64,000 bases of DNA, taken from NCBI RefSeq assembly GCF_009363535.1, contig NZ_CP045369.1, positions 1,685,001 to 1,749,000 of the forward strand, read 5' to 3'. A program made the translations under genes and the position numbers. Source of the stretch: Microbulbifer sp. THAF38 (lineage in GTDB: Bacteria > Pseudomonadota > Gammaproteobacteria > Pseudomonadales > Cellvibrionaceae). Every line of letters starts with the position of its first letter. The stretch's first letter is position 1. The notes beneath the pieces are model-generated. The model was not told where the DNA came from. It saw nothing but the letters and a program-made list of their open reading frames with translations, and made no database searches. Of this stretch, positions 36,623 through 46,264 are shown piece after piece.

Positions 36623-38659
36623 ATGTCCACTTCAACCTTGAAAGGTATTGAGGCTCTGGAAGCCTACCTGCTAACAGGTAAGCAGCCAGAGGGGCAAGAT
36701 TTTTCCAGCTTTAAAGCTTTTTCGGAAAAATTCAGCGGAAATACTTTTGAAGCATTAATGGCTGCGTGCAAGCGCTATTCTCGGCAAACGGCGATCTCTT
36801 TTTTTCTCTCAGGCAAAGACTATAGAAAGCCAGTAAAGATCAGCTATCAAACACTGGCTGAGCGTATTATCCAAACTGCCAATTTATTCAGTAGTGTCGG
36901 TATTCAAGAGCATGACACTGTCGCATTTGTACTGCCAAATTTACCAGAAACCCACTATGTACTATGGGGGGCGGAAGCGGCCGCTAAAGTATTGGCGATC
37001 AATCCGCTACTGGAGGCCAAACAGATAGAAGAGCTGATTCGGCATAGCCAGTCAAAAGCCATCGTTACCTTGAGTCCTTTCCCGGGTACTGATATCTGTG
37101 AAAAAGTTGAGAGTATTTTGCCAAATTTACCCGAGGTAAAAAGTATCTTTCATGTGGACCCGGCATATCACGCCGGAGGCTTTAAAGGCATTGCGGCTAG
37201 TGCAGTACAGTATCAATACCGCCGGCGGCTTAAATCATTGAAAGGCAAAAAACGAATACCCTTCCAGTCGTCGATTAAGCAGCAACCGTCTAGCGATTTG
37301 AACTTTAAACGCAATATCCACAGTGATGACACCGCCTCCCTATTTTGTACCGGGGGTACAACAGGGTTACCAAAGATCGCCACCCACACACACGGGAATG
37401 AATTGGCGAATGCAAAAAGTATTGGTTTGGTCGCCGGCGATATTATGGGGCCCGGAAAAGTTATTCTCTGTGGCTTGCCACTATTTCATGTGAATGCGGC
37501 AATCGTGACGGGGCTTGCGGCGTTTATTAACGGCTGTGAGGTGGTATTAATGACCCCACAGGGCTACCGGGGTGAGGGTGTTTTCAGTAACTTCTGGAAC
37601 ATCATTGAGTTCTATCGCGTGAACAGTTTTAGCGCTGTGCCCACAGTTTATTCTACTTTGTTGCAGCAGCCAGTAAATCAGTGTGATATCTCCTCCCTGC
37701 AAATGGCCTTGTGTGGCGCGGCGCCTATGCCGGTTGAGGTTTTTAATGCTTTTGAGCGTATAACCGGTGTGCAAATCGTAGAGGGATATGGTTAAACGGA
37801 AGGTACTTGCGCTAGCAGTCTCACACCACCACATGGCGCGAAGAAAGTGGGCTCTATCGGACTGCGTTTGCCGCTACAAGAGATGAGAAGTGCCCAGCTG
37901 GATGAGCAGGGTAATTTTATTCGGTACAGCCAGGTCAATGAAATCGGCAATTTGCTTATTCGAGGCGACAATGTCTTCAATGGGTATCTCAACCTTGAGC
38001 ACAATAAGGGAATCTGGGTGCAGGATGATCAAGGGCAGCGCTGGTTTAACACCGGGGATTTAGGTAGGCAGGATGAAGATGGCTATTTTTGGCTCACAGG
38101 CCGAAAAAAAGAGTTGATCGTGCGTGGAGGCCATAATATTGAGCCCAAATTGATAGAAGAGGTACTTTGCCAGCATCCTTCCGTTGCCATGGCCGCAGCT
38201 GTAGGTACACCAGATGCCCATGCGGGAGAGGTTCCCGTCGCCTATGTCATGCTGTCGGGTGAAGCGATTGGCACGCTGACAGTCAGAGGGCAGGAGGTTG
38301 TAATGGATGACTCTGCCAGAGCCCTGCTTGAAGAAATTACTGCCTATGCCAAAGAAAATATTACCGAGCGGGCGGCCATCCCCAGAAAAATTGTGCTCCG
38401 AGGGGGACTCCCTACTACGGCGGTTGGCAAGATCTTCAAGCCCGCTTTGGAGATGGAAGAAATCCGGTTGTGTGTTCAGGATATTATTGATCGATTGGTG
38501 CAGGGAACAGATTCAGCCATTACCGAGAGTCAGGTAAAAGTGGAGCAAGACAAGGTGCTTGGTACTATTGCCAGGGTTACCACCGGAGGGGATTCCAGTC
38601 TTGAGGGCGCTCTTGCGGAACAGCTTGCGCCGTACACCTTTAAATATGAGATCGTCTAA
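36623..38659 (+). pseudogene. Acyl-CoA synthetase/AMP-ligase with an in-frame stop
   Basis: Frames 36623-37795 and 37847-38659 are in the same phase; the only break is a TAA at 37793-37795, inside the conserved EGYG(L)TE motif, where a TTA (Leu) would be expected. The product without the stop would be about 678 residues. Visible are the AMP-binding P-loop-like TGGTTGLPKIATHTH, the NTGDLGRQDEDGYFWLTGRKKE hinge and C-terminal domain. The enzyme would activate an acyl or aryl acid to its CoA ester. With the ending gene intact downstream, this is a recent nonsense mutation or an error. The operon is shared with the tautomerase. Confidence 0.85.
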
Positions 38660-38669
38660 TTTTATTTTG

Positions 38670-38694
38670 GGGGTGCTCTCTTACTGAGCACCCC
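38670..38694. terminator. Hairpin between convergent genes
   Basis: A 9-bp stem (GGGGTGCTC / GAGCACCCC, loop TCTTACT) lies just after the acyl-ligase stop and before the stop of the convergent EamA gene. It has no T-run on either side. It may stop transcription from either direction. Confidence 0.5.
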
Positions 38695-38704
38695 GACCAA
38701 GCGA

Positions 38705-39610
38705 TTAAATCTTTGGTGGAGCCTGCACAGCTTGCCTTGAGGCTTTTACCAGCCCCAATATCTTACCATATAGAGTGTTGCATATAAGCCCAGCCATAAT
38801 CAGTGCAAAGCCGACGACCTCTATGGTTTCTAATTTTTCGTCCAAAATAATACTGGAGGTGATAATGCCCACTACCGGGATCAATAGGGCGAAAGGGGTC
38901 ACCGTTGCCGCAGAATGGGTTCTAAGAAGCCTGCCCCAGATCGCGAAGGCAATCAGCGTAGAGATATAGCTGACAAAGGCTAGGGAAAGCCAGGTTTTCG
39001 CATTGGTACTAATAATCAGAGTTAAAGGGTCTTGAGTCTCCAGAAAATAGGAGAGGGTAAAAAGAGGTATGGGAGGCACCAGGCATACCCAGACCATAAA
39101 GTGCAACAGATTGACGCTCTGAGTGCGTTTCATGATCAAGTTCGACAGGGCCCAGAAGAAAGCTGCAAGTAATAACAGCACCAAGCCGAATGAGGTTACG
39201 CTCCCCTCGCTGCTAAAGAGAAACAGTGAAAATCCGGCCATTGCAATGAAAATACCCAACAGTTGATATCGGCCTATTGCCTCCTTAAAGAAAATTGCAC
39301 TCAGTAAGATGGTAAAGAAGACCTGAGCCTGAAGGATTAGTGAAGAAATTCCTGCAGAGGCGTCCGCTTTCATGGCGAAGAAGAGTAGCCCAAATTTGAA
39401 CACCCCAAGAAAGACACCGACACCCAGTAGATTCCACGGAGAGGTTTTGGGAAAGGGGATAAAAAGTACGGCCGGAATTGCAACTACAAGGAATCGAAGT
39501 GCGGAGAATAGGATGGGAGGAAGTTCTTCCAGTCCAATTTTAATAACCGAAAAGTTAACTCCCCAAATAATAACAACAGTACAAGCTAGGGCCAGGTCCT
39601 TTAACGGCAT
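38705..39610 (-). CDS. EamA/DMT-family exporter
   Basis: This 301-residue protein has about ten membrane segments arranged as two EamA repeats (the second begins FGLVLLLLAAFFWALSNLIMKR). It is in the drug/metabolite transporter superfamily, probably exporting a small metabolite. Its first half closely resembles the start of the pseudogene at 1-637 (KDLAL, IIWGVNF, LRFLVVAIPAVLFIP). It has no close regulator. Substrate unknown. Confidence 0.85.
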   Translation of the reverse strand: MPLKDLALACTVVIIWGVNFSVIKIGLEELPPILFSALRFLVVAIPAVLFIPFPKTSPWNLLGVGVFLGVFKFGLLFFAMKADASAGISSLILQAQVFFTILLSAIFFKEAIGRYQLLGIFIAMAGFSLFLFSSEGSVTSFGLVLLLLAAFFWALSNLIMKRTQSVNLLHFMVWVCLVPPIPLFTLSYFLETQDPLTLIISTNAKTWLSLAFVSYISTLIAFAIWGRLLRTHSAATVTPFALLIPVVGIITSSIILDEKLETIEVVGFALIMAGLICNTLYGKILGLVKASRQAVQAPPKI

Positions 39611-40104
39611 AAATAATCCCCACCCCTACAGAGGTTAACTACTTTAGAACACTCTGGGAGGTTTGCACTCCTCAGCTTTTTAATGGGAGATACCTATCTA
39701 GTGTAGATGCTAGTAGATATTACTTGGAAAACTGCTCCTGCATAATAAATAAACTATGGAAATAGCCAATCGAATAGTATTAATCTTGTGGAGCTGGGCG
39801 AGTTGGATTGGTAGAGGTGTTTTGCCTAGAAAGTTAACAGTATGATTCTGGCTTATCTGTATTTCTCCAATAAGCCTGTCGGTATATTATTTCAAGGAGC
39901 TATGGTGTTAATTGTCAAAGAGGTCAACAAGAGAGTGGGTAATATCATCATCGTACTAATGGTTTTCAGTACAGTTTTTCTGAGTAACTAGGCGATCTTC
40001 AGAGCATAAAACCTGCGGATGACCTGTCGATAATTAGAGCAGGAGAAGAGATTTATAGTCAGCGCAAATAAGGTTGATCAAATATTCGAAATTGTGATGA
40101 GCTT
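39611..40104. other. Intergenic region with a possible 29-residue membrane peptide
   Basis: No annotated gene lies here. At 39902-39991 a short frame (MVLIVKEVNKRVGNIIIVLM, then VFSTVFLSN) follows AAGGAG, though at a very short distance from the ATG. It would be a single membrane helix. I give it low weight. Confidence 0.3.
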
Positions 40105-41274
40105 TTACTGAGAAGCTTTTTTATCAGGCTGGTTGAGCCGCTCGATAATTCTTTGTAATTGCTGCTGGTTTTCTTCTATCAATCGGTCGGCATAAGTTTT
40201 TAAATGGTGTAGGGAATCATAGTCAAAGATGTCAACGAATGGATCAGTGACTTCGACATTTAGGTAATCGTATTCCAAACGATCGCCATCAGAGAGCTGT
40301 TGGGCGAGTTCCAGTGCGTTTAGTTGTTGAATATCCATATATCTCTGAATGTTGGAAAAGGCATCCCGTATCCAGTTGATACGCCCCCAGTTTTTCAGTT
40401 CACTGTAATCTGCTTCACTGCTAGCCAATGGTGGTGAGCCTGCTCCTAAAATTAGTACATAATAGTTTTTATTTGGAAATTCTTTAAGAATATCCAGTAG
40501 CACCAGGCTGGTGGGGTTATTCATGGCTAGGCCGGCATCGGCAAAGTAGCTATGCTCTCTGGATTGCTCTGGTGTCCTGAAAGCTACCGGAGGAAAGGCG
40601 GTCTCAGCGCTGACTGCTGCAGTGATAAGCTGGTATAAGCTGTCGGTAGGTAGTTGTTTGATTCCATCTCCTCGATTTTTGAAAAGATGTATTTTACCAC
40701 TGTGAATGTCAAGTGCTGGGATAAGAACAAAGTTATTGAGATCTGTGAAAGAAAGTGACTTTGTATAGTGGTTTTCCAGTACACGGTGGAGTCGCTCGCC
40801 CATAAAAGAAGGGGAAAAAAGCCCCCAGCCTGTCAATAGATCGTGATACCAAGGTGAGGAAAACAGGTAGTCACTTTCTTCTTTGTAGAGTTGGATTAAG
40901 TACTCTGTGGCAGAATCATGCCCGGTGTAGTTTTTAGGGATAAATTTTTCAGGAATGTTGATACCGCTGGCTACAATGGCACCGCTAGATACACCACTGT
41001 AGACATCGAACACTTCGCTAATTGGTTTTTGCAGTTTGTTCTCGAGATAGTTGAGTACGTATAAAGGGATTAACCCTCGGACACCGCCGCCATCAACGAT
41101 CAAGATTTTGATGGTGTCTTTCTCTTTGAGGTAATCCAGGCTTTCTGACCGTTCGGGCTCATAAGGGGAGCTTTTGAAAGTGACAGACTGGGTAAAATAC
41201 TTGTTGTAGACGTAAGCGGCAACAATATAAATTGCAAGAATGCAGAGTAGGGCTAAAACCACACGTTTAAGCAT
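40105..41274 (-). CDS. Patatin-like phospholipase, second copy
   Basis: This 389-residue protein is read from the ATG at 41274. It has an N-terminal membrane anchor (LKRVVLALLCILAIYIVAAY), the oxyanion loop DGGGVRGLIPLYVL, the nucleophile GVSSGAI and the Asp in YFADAGLAMNNP. It is clearly paralogous with 28558-29724 across its whole length, including the spacing of the catalytic motifs. The tRNA-Arg gene lies upstream of it on the same strand. Confidence 0.88.
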   Translation of the reverse strand: MLKRVVLALLCILAIYIVAAYVYNKYFTQSVTFKSSPYEPERSESLDYLKEKDTIKILIVDGGGVRGLIPLYVLNYLENKLQKPISEVFDVYSGVSSGAIVASGINIPEKFIPKNYTGHDSATEYLIQLYKEESDYLFSSPWYHDLLTGWGLFSPSFMGERLHRVLENHYTKSLSFTDLNNFVLIPALDIHSGKIHLFKNRGDGIKQLPTDSLYQLITAAVSAETAFPPVAFRTPEQSREHSYFADAGLAMNNPTSLVLLDILKEFPNKNYYVLILGAGSPPLASSEADYSELKNWGRINWIRDAFSNIQRYMDIQQLNALELAQQLSDGDRLEYDYLNVEVTDPFVDIFDYDSLHHLKTYADRLIEENQQQLQRIIERLNQPDKKASQ

Positions 41275-41406
41275 AAGACTGCAGACCACTCTCACTTAAA
41301 GAGTTAGTGAATGCTGCCGGGCCGAAGCCAAGATTAACTTGGATTGGTGTGAAGTTTATGGTCGTATGCCTGCAATCGCTACCTGCGGAGCTATCTACAG
41401 AAGAAA

Positions 41407-41444
41407 TAAAAAAAGGGCTTGTATCCGGAGATACAAGCCCTTTT
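41407..41444 (-). terminator. Terminator after tRNA-Arg
   Basis: AAGGGCTTGTATC pairs with GATACAAGCCCTT with loop CGGA, and on the minus strand a T-run follows. It lies just 3' of the tRNA. Confidence 0.85.
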
Positions 41445-41448
41445 GAAA

Positions 41449-41525
41449 TGGCGCGCTCGGGAGGATTCGAACCTCCGACCGCCTGGTTCGTAGCCAGGTA
41501 CTCTATCCAGCTGAGCTACGAGCGC
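41449..41525 (-). tRNA. tRNA-Arg(ACG), copy 1
   Basis: A complete cloverleaf: acceptor GCGCTCG/CGAGCGC, anticodon loop CTACGAA (anticodon ACG), T-stem GGAGG/CCTCC, and an encoded CCA end. It is 77 bases long. An identical copy lies at 52428-52504 in the same orientation. Confidence 0.95.
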
Positions 41526-41819
41526 GTCGTTGAGGGTGCGCACAATATAGATTTACCCATGAGCCGTCAAGCACTTTTATGAAAAAGAGTAATAGAGGTT
41601 AAATATTGATCATTAAGCGAAGGAGAACAGTGGCCACCTCCTATTCTGGTTGGTTAAGAAGTGGAAGTGGGGTAATGAAGCTAAGCCTTTAGCTACGGCA
41701 TTACCCAACACCAGCACGCCTGAAACCCTGAGGCATTTGAGGAATAACTAGCCGCTTAGTGGCGTGTCCGTTGTAGATGGATTGGGTCATGTTGGTAGCT
41801 GTATTCTTGGCATGCGCGT

Positions 41820-42686
41820 TTAGTGTTCAATCTTGGAGAGAAGCTTGGGGTTCTGGATCAAATTCCTTACACCATGAGCGTGCTCTTCATTAAAGATATT
41901 GTCCTTGCACCAGTTGCCCACAGAAGTAATGTTGACCTTGGCAACATTGGGGCGGACACTCCAGGTGACTTGATAAGGCGAGCCCTGTTCATTGTAATCT
42001 GGACCAGTGGTGGAACCTGAATACTGAATTGGCTTTCCAGTATTGCTGGGAATGCCCAGGGCCTGTTGAAAGGCACCTTTTTCATCATGGGCAGTTAATT
42101 TTACAAAGTCTAAAGCAGAGGAATCATTCACCAAGACGTAAACTTGCGTTTCTACCCGCAACTGCGGATTCTTGATGTCTTCGTTAAAGCAGGAACCCAA
42201 GGTTGGGCCGGGTTTAATTTTGGCGGATGAGTGGACATAATGGACTTCAATGGTATCTCCAGGATGAAGGCTGCCATGTTGGCTTGGGCACACTTCTTGA
42301 TTAGGTGGGGCCAACTCGGTTTCGGTAAGGGTGTCGGAATACTTAAAACCTGACAGGAAGCCATGTCCATCACCATTGCCCGCATATTGGGTAAATTCTC
42401 CACCTTTATGCTCAGCATTCTTGTGAAAATGGATATTGCACAAGTTCATAACCGTATGAGCTGGTGCGGCAGCGAAGAAAATCGCATGGTTTCCAGAAGT
42501 TGATTCAATATCACGTGGAGATTGCGGGCCAAAATTTCTTCCTGTGGTGTTCTTCTCTAAATTGGCACGTTGATTTGCGATGGTCTCATCGGATACTGCG
42601 CCATTACTCTCTTGACTCTCTTGCGCAGAAGCGTTGACGGCTATAGTTGTCGTTGCAGCTAAAACAAAAATAGATTTTATTTTCAC
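41820..42686 (-). CDS. Delta-class carbonic anhydrase-like secreted protein
   Basis: This 288-residue protein has a signal peptide (ending NASAQ). It interconverts CO2 and bicarbonate if active. The delta-class hallmarks are present: the zinc-site region NLCNIHFHKNAEHKGGEF, the VHYVHSSAK segment and the HAHGVRNLIQNP end, together with Cys at both ends likely forming disulfides. It lies in the tRNA-bounded region. No obvious partner gene. Confidence 0.8.
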   Translation of the reverse strand: MKIKSIFVLAATTTIAVNASAQESQESNGAVSDETIANQRANLEKNTTGRNFGPQSPRDIESTSGNHAIFFAAAPAHTVMNLCNIHFHKNAEHKGGEFTQYAGNGDGHGFLSGFKYSDTLTETELAPPNQEVCPSQHGSLHPGDTIEVHYVHSSAKIKPGPTLGSCFNEDIKNPQLRVETQVYVLVNDSSALDFVKLTAHDEKGAFQQALGIPSNTGKPIQYSGSTTGPDYNEQGSPYQVTWSVRPNVAKVNITSVGNWCKDNIFNEEHAHGVRNLIQNPKLLSKIEH

Positions 42687-42811
42687 GGTGATAATCCCCT
42701 GCGGTTTGTTGTGGTTGAGAGGTTGGTTGTATTTATGTAGGTGTGTTGCTCTGGTGGTTAATTTCGGTACGCTGCAGGAGTAACTTTAGATTACATCCAA
42801 CAAGGCATCTG

Positions 42812-43936
42812 TCACTCTATCTGGCTTATATACACCGCTGCTAAATTGCTGTTGCCATCCGCAACAATAAAGTCACTTTTGCCGTCTTTGTTTAAATCTA
42901 AAAGTGCGACTCCCCACGGATTGGGAATATTCGTATTCTTAAATTTGATCGACTTGATTGTCGAGCCTCCAATTAATACGAGAATTTCACCTGACCAACT
43001 GCTGATTAAAGCGTCGTCAATATCATCACCATTGATATCTCCTGTCGCAATCTGTTTGGCGCCATTAGATGCCTGAATTTCTACTTGTTTCTTTTTTAGA
43101 AAGCTGCCGCTACCATCTCCTGGTATTATAGTAATGACATTGAGGTTGTTGGCTACAAGTAAATCCATGTTTCCGTCTCCATTCGTGTCTGCCACCTCAA
43201 CAGTAAATGGAGCTTCGGATTGTGTCAGGTTATTTAAGCTGAAAGGATTCTTGCCAGATTTGTTATTTATTAATATGCCTATATCATTCTGGTTGGGTGT
43301 CACCAAGTCGGAGTGTCCGTCTTTATTTAAGTCTTTGATGGCAAATCCCCGGTAGGGGTCTCCTCCCACTTTAACAGTCTTCCCTGGCAGTTTAAAATCA
43401 CCATTCCCGTGTCCTTTGAGAATAAGTAAACCTTCGTGATTACGGTTGTCTACAATCAGGTCAACTTTACTATCACCATCAAGGTCACTTAATCGGACGA
43501 CATGTGGGTGGGGCGTTACTTGCACGCTTAAAGGTGAATTCGGTGCAGGGTAAAAACCTCCTTTGCCATTTCCAAAAAGCATGGTGACGTATGAGGTTTC
43601 GTGGTTGGCTATAACAACATCAATGTTCCCATCACCATTGATGTCAGAGGTCGATAAACCTGAAGGGCTGTCACCGGCGGGGAAATCTCCTGCTGGTGTC
43701 AAAGTCCCATTGCCATTGGAAAGATAGGTTACTATGTTGTTGTCCGAATTGTTTGCAATAATTACATCTTGATTCCCGTCTGAATTAAGGTCTGTTGCTG
43801 CAATTGCAGGTTGGCCGGTACCAACTTTAAGTATGGAAGCCGAGTAAGATGTTTTTTCTACTTTAATTGTGTCTGCGGAACATAAAGCGCTAGCTATAAA
43901 ACAGAGCGTTAAAAGAGTATATTTAGCTAAATTCAT
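42812..43936 (-). CDS. FG-GAP/VCBS-repeat secreted protein
   Basis: This 374-residue protein has a signal peptide (YTLLTLCFIASALCSAD). It then has about six repeats with the calcium-binding style DxNxDGxxD (DLNSDGNQDVIIAN, DINGDGNIDVVIAN, DLDGDSKVDLIVD, DLNKDGHSDLVTP, DTNGDGNMDLLVAN, DINGDDIDDALIS, DLNKDGKSDFIVAD). These form a beta-propeller as in integrin-alpha-like proteins. It is probably extracellular, binding a surface or carbohydrate. It follows the carbonic anhydrase on the same strand. Confidence 0.85.
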   Translation of the reverse strand: MNLAKYTLLTLCFIASALCSADTIKVEKTSYSASILKVGTGQPAIAATDLNSDGNQDVIIANNSDNNIVTYLSNGNGTLTPAGDFPAGDSPSGLSTSDINGDGNIDVVIANHETSYVTMLFGNGKGGFYPAPNSPLSVQVTPHPHVVRLSDLDGDSKVDLIVDNRNHEGLLILKGHGNGDFKLPGKTVKVGGDPYRGFAIKDLNKDGHSDLVTPNQNDIGILINNKSGKNPFSLNNLTQSEAPFTVEVADTNGDGNMDLLVANNLNVITIIPGDGSGSFLKKKQVEIQASNGAKQIATGDINGDDIDDALISSWSGEILVLIGGSTIKSIKFKNTNIPNPWGVALLDLNKDGKSDFIVADGNSNLAAVYISQIE

Positions 43937-44945
43937 TTTCTTGTGGTTCTCTAAGGTTTGCGTGATTACATAACAAATTTTAAGGGAATGCTCTGGTCTA
44001 GTGTTGGCAAAGATTAATTATATCCGGCTTGGAACTTTATCTGGCACCAGGCTAATAAGCGAGATCAATTTGTTAACTTTTGGTGAATTTGGCGACATAT
44101 GAGTTTTGTGTGGGTTAAATGGATGTTGCCATAAATTAATAACTTATCAATATTATGTGCAGTGCAAAACACCCGTGATCGATCTTAAGCCTTATTCTGC
44201 CTACTCAGGGGAAATTCTATTTTTTATATCGGCGCCCTAAAGTGGAGGGTTCCTCAAGCTGTTCTTGATTGTGCTTATGCAGTTAAAATATAGCCTTGGG
44301 TTTGCCTGTATTATGGCTGCTTAAAAGAGTCAGGTTGCTCTTTATTGGCGCTTGAAAATATCTTTTGGTCCCTAGTGGTCACTATTAACCATGTATTGTC
44401 AAAATCTTTTTAAATGCAGGCTCAGTGTATCAGGGTGGCTGCTGGTAAAGACCCCATGCAGGTTGCGCGGCTCTATTGTAAGAGAGGTTTAAAATTATAT
44501 TTTATTCATGTCTTCATTAGGCTCACAATTTTATGTCTAGATTGTTATAACAAGTGATTCCCTTGATAATAGCAAAAGGGTCCGTTGGTTACAGGCCAGT
44601 TATTTTCAACACGGATAAGCTAGGAACCTTATGGGAGCCGATGCCAACCAGTCGCCCTGAAAGAGAGACATAAGATTGAAGTACTCAACGGGCAGAGCGA
44701 AAACACTAATTGTCTACCGAGGTACTTCCACTTGAAAGAAATGCAAGCTGGCAAGATACCTAAAAGTCGAGGGCGTTTATGTGTTTTTGCTGACAGGGGA
44801 TCATCCCCTACCTATAGATTGGCATGGCCTAAGTTGCTAAAGCGGGCGGAAGCGGAGAGCTCTAGGCCCTAGAGCCATGCTATGGCAATACCCACTATAT
44901 ATTTGTAACCGGCATTAACCCGTTTTTCGTGTGAGTCACTCCGGT

Positions 44946-45410
44946 CTATTCAATAAATCAAACACCAGCCGGGAAAACTGCTTGATCTTTTCTGGATCAG
45001 ATAGAAGCTGCATCATCTGGTTCTGGTGGGCATCATTGCTTTCCAGGATCGCGCCTCGTCCACGGCTTTGTTAAAGCCCCCTAGCAGGGCCTGCTCGGCA
45101 GTGTTATTCGCTAGCTGTTCCATCACCGCACATTTGCTGCACTCAAACATTTCCTTGGCCTGTTTATAGGCGGCTAGGCGGACCTGTCAACGCTCAAATG
45201 CCGGCATGCAGGTATTGGCAGTCGCCGTGTTGCTCTTACTCTTGATGAAAAAGGCCGCGCAGAACTGCTCTACTTCTGGCAAGGTAAAGCTGCTCGCAGC
45301 TTGTCGAATAGATCAAAAATCAGGTCCGAGTCGGTGACATTGGCCAGCTAGTATTTCAATTGCTCGGAGTAGGGTGCTTGGGTGGCCGCACTGTCTATGA
45401 TCAAAGCCAG
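44946..45410 (-). pseudogene. Relic resembling type I restriction R-subunit C-terminus
   Basis: On the minus strand, several frame-broken pieces read coherently: APYSEQLKY, stop, LANVTDSDLIFDLFDKLRAA; LPEVEQFCAAFFIKSKSN; VRLAAYKQAKEMFECSKC; NTAEQALLGGFNKAVDEA; AILESNDAHQNQMMQLLSDP. They need at least three stops or frame changes. The order and style recall the helical C-terminal region of HsdR proteins, but I cannot verify it. It is certainly a dead gene. Confidence 0.4.
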
Positions 45411-45428
45411 TTTTTTAGCGGATATCGA

Positions 45429-45830
45429 TGAGTGACCAGATCGCAGAGATCAACCCAACCACGCTCACCATCCTAGGCACAGCCACTATCGCAGTTGGCT
45501 AGCTAAACAGCATCACCAGCCCAGGCCCGAAGGCACAAATCTGCTTATTAGCAGAAATCAAACAGCTTTAGCGACATGCCCAATAAAGGCAAACCCTTCG
45601 CACAAGAGGACACCCTAGCGCCCGCCGTCAAGCCCTGGATACCATCGACGCACGACTGCAGCTAGAAGAGCAGGCCGCACAAAACAATCTGCCGGGCACT
45701 GCCAGTAATGGCGAGCGCTACCTAGTGGCTTCAGGCAGCGGCGCCTGGGCCGGTAAAGTCGGCCAGCTTGCCCGCTATGTGGCAATGTTAGGCTGCAGAC
45801 AACTTTGCTTGACAAAAGTGGCTCTGAATA
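45429..45830 (+). pseudogene. Phage-like relic (DUF2793-style tail protein)
   Basis: Starting at ATG 45429 a frame reads MSDQIAEINPTTLTILGTAT, interrupted by TAG and TAA stops. After 45620 it continues as LDTIDARLQLEEQAAQNNLP then NGERYLVASGSGAWAGKVGQ, which resembles the GERYLV..GAWAG pattern of phage tail-fibre-associated DUF2793. Multiple lesions. The assignment is tentative. Confidence 0.35.
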
Positions 45831-46074
45831 AAGCGGACAATCTGTTGTATGTGAAAGGCAACACAGCTGGAATATTGCTAACCGCCAGGGGGCTCTGCCG
45901 AAGATCACTGAGAGTGCAAACAGCGATTTGGCTGGGTGCTGGGGCAGATGTTATCCGCGTTAAATAATATTTACTGAGATAACCAGGTTAGTTAATCGCT
46001 CTGCTTTTAACTGTTGGCTTAGTTGGTACGTATATAAGGGTAAAATTTTTGGGGCATGGGGAAAGAATGAAATA

Positions 46075-46230
46075 AAATACTTCGGACAGTTTTGGCCTGG
46101 TTGTTTTAGGGTTGTGGCATTGTAAAGGTATTTTACGCAATTTGGAGACGTTCAAGGCTGTGATAAATACCGGTTATCAAGCTGCAGGCCTTGTTAGGGT
46201 TGGGCATTAAAAAAACTGTCCGAAGTATTT
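46075..46230. repeat. 19-bp perfect inverted repeat pair flanking 118 bases
   Basis: AAATACTTCGGACAGTTTT (46075-46093) and its exact complement at 46212-46230 bracket a non-coding 118-base core. The right arm is the same element that precedes the second and third paralogue genes. The unit could be a MITE-like repeat. Confidence 0.7.
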
Positions 46231-46264
46231 ATGTGTTTCATAGTATATGTAATAGGTTGTAATT
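46212..46264 (+). promoter_or_regulatory. Conserved upstream element, copy 1
   Basis: About 50 bases before the first paralogue start match the regions before the other two copies: AAAACTGTCCGAAGTATT, then TCATAxTATATGTAAT, then the TTG start. The other copies are at 47231-47284 and 48255-48309. It probably contains the promoter (AT-rich ATATATGTAAT as -10). Confidence 0.6.

Larger units (their letters stand above)
43937..46264. other. 2.3-kb gene-poor region with gene relics
   Basis: Apart from the relics listed separately (44946-45410 and 45429-45830) and an inverted-repeat element (46075-46230), I find no intact gene. 43937-44945 shows no recognisable coding content. Confidence 0.5.

Noticed and set aside
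41307..41582. Frame reading across the tRNA-Arg antisense (GGFEPPTAWFVAR)
   Set aside because: It is a translation of the tRNA complement; the same peptide appears at 52307-52558 because the tRNAs are identical.
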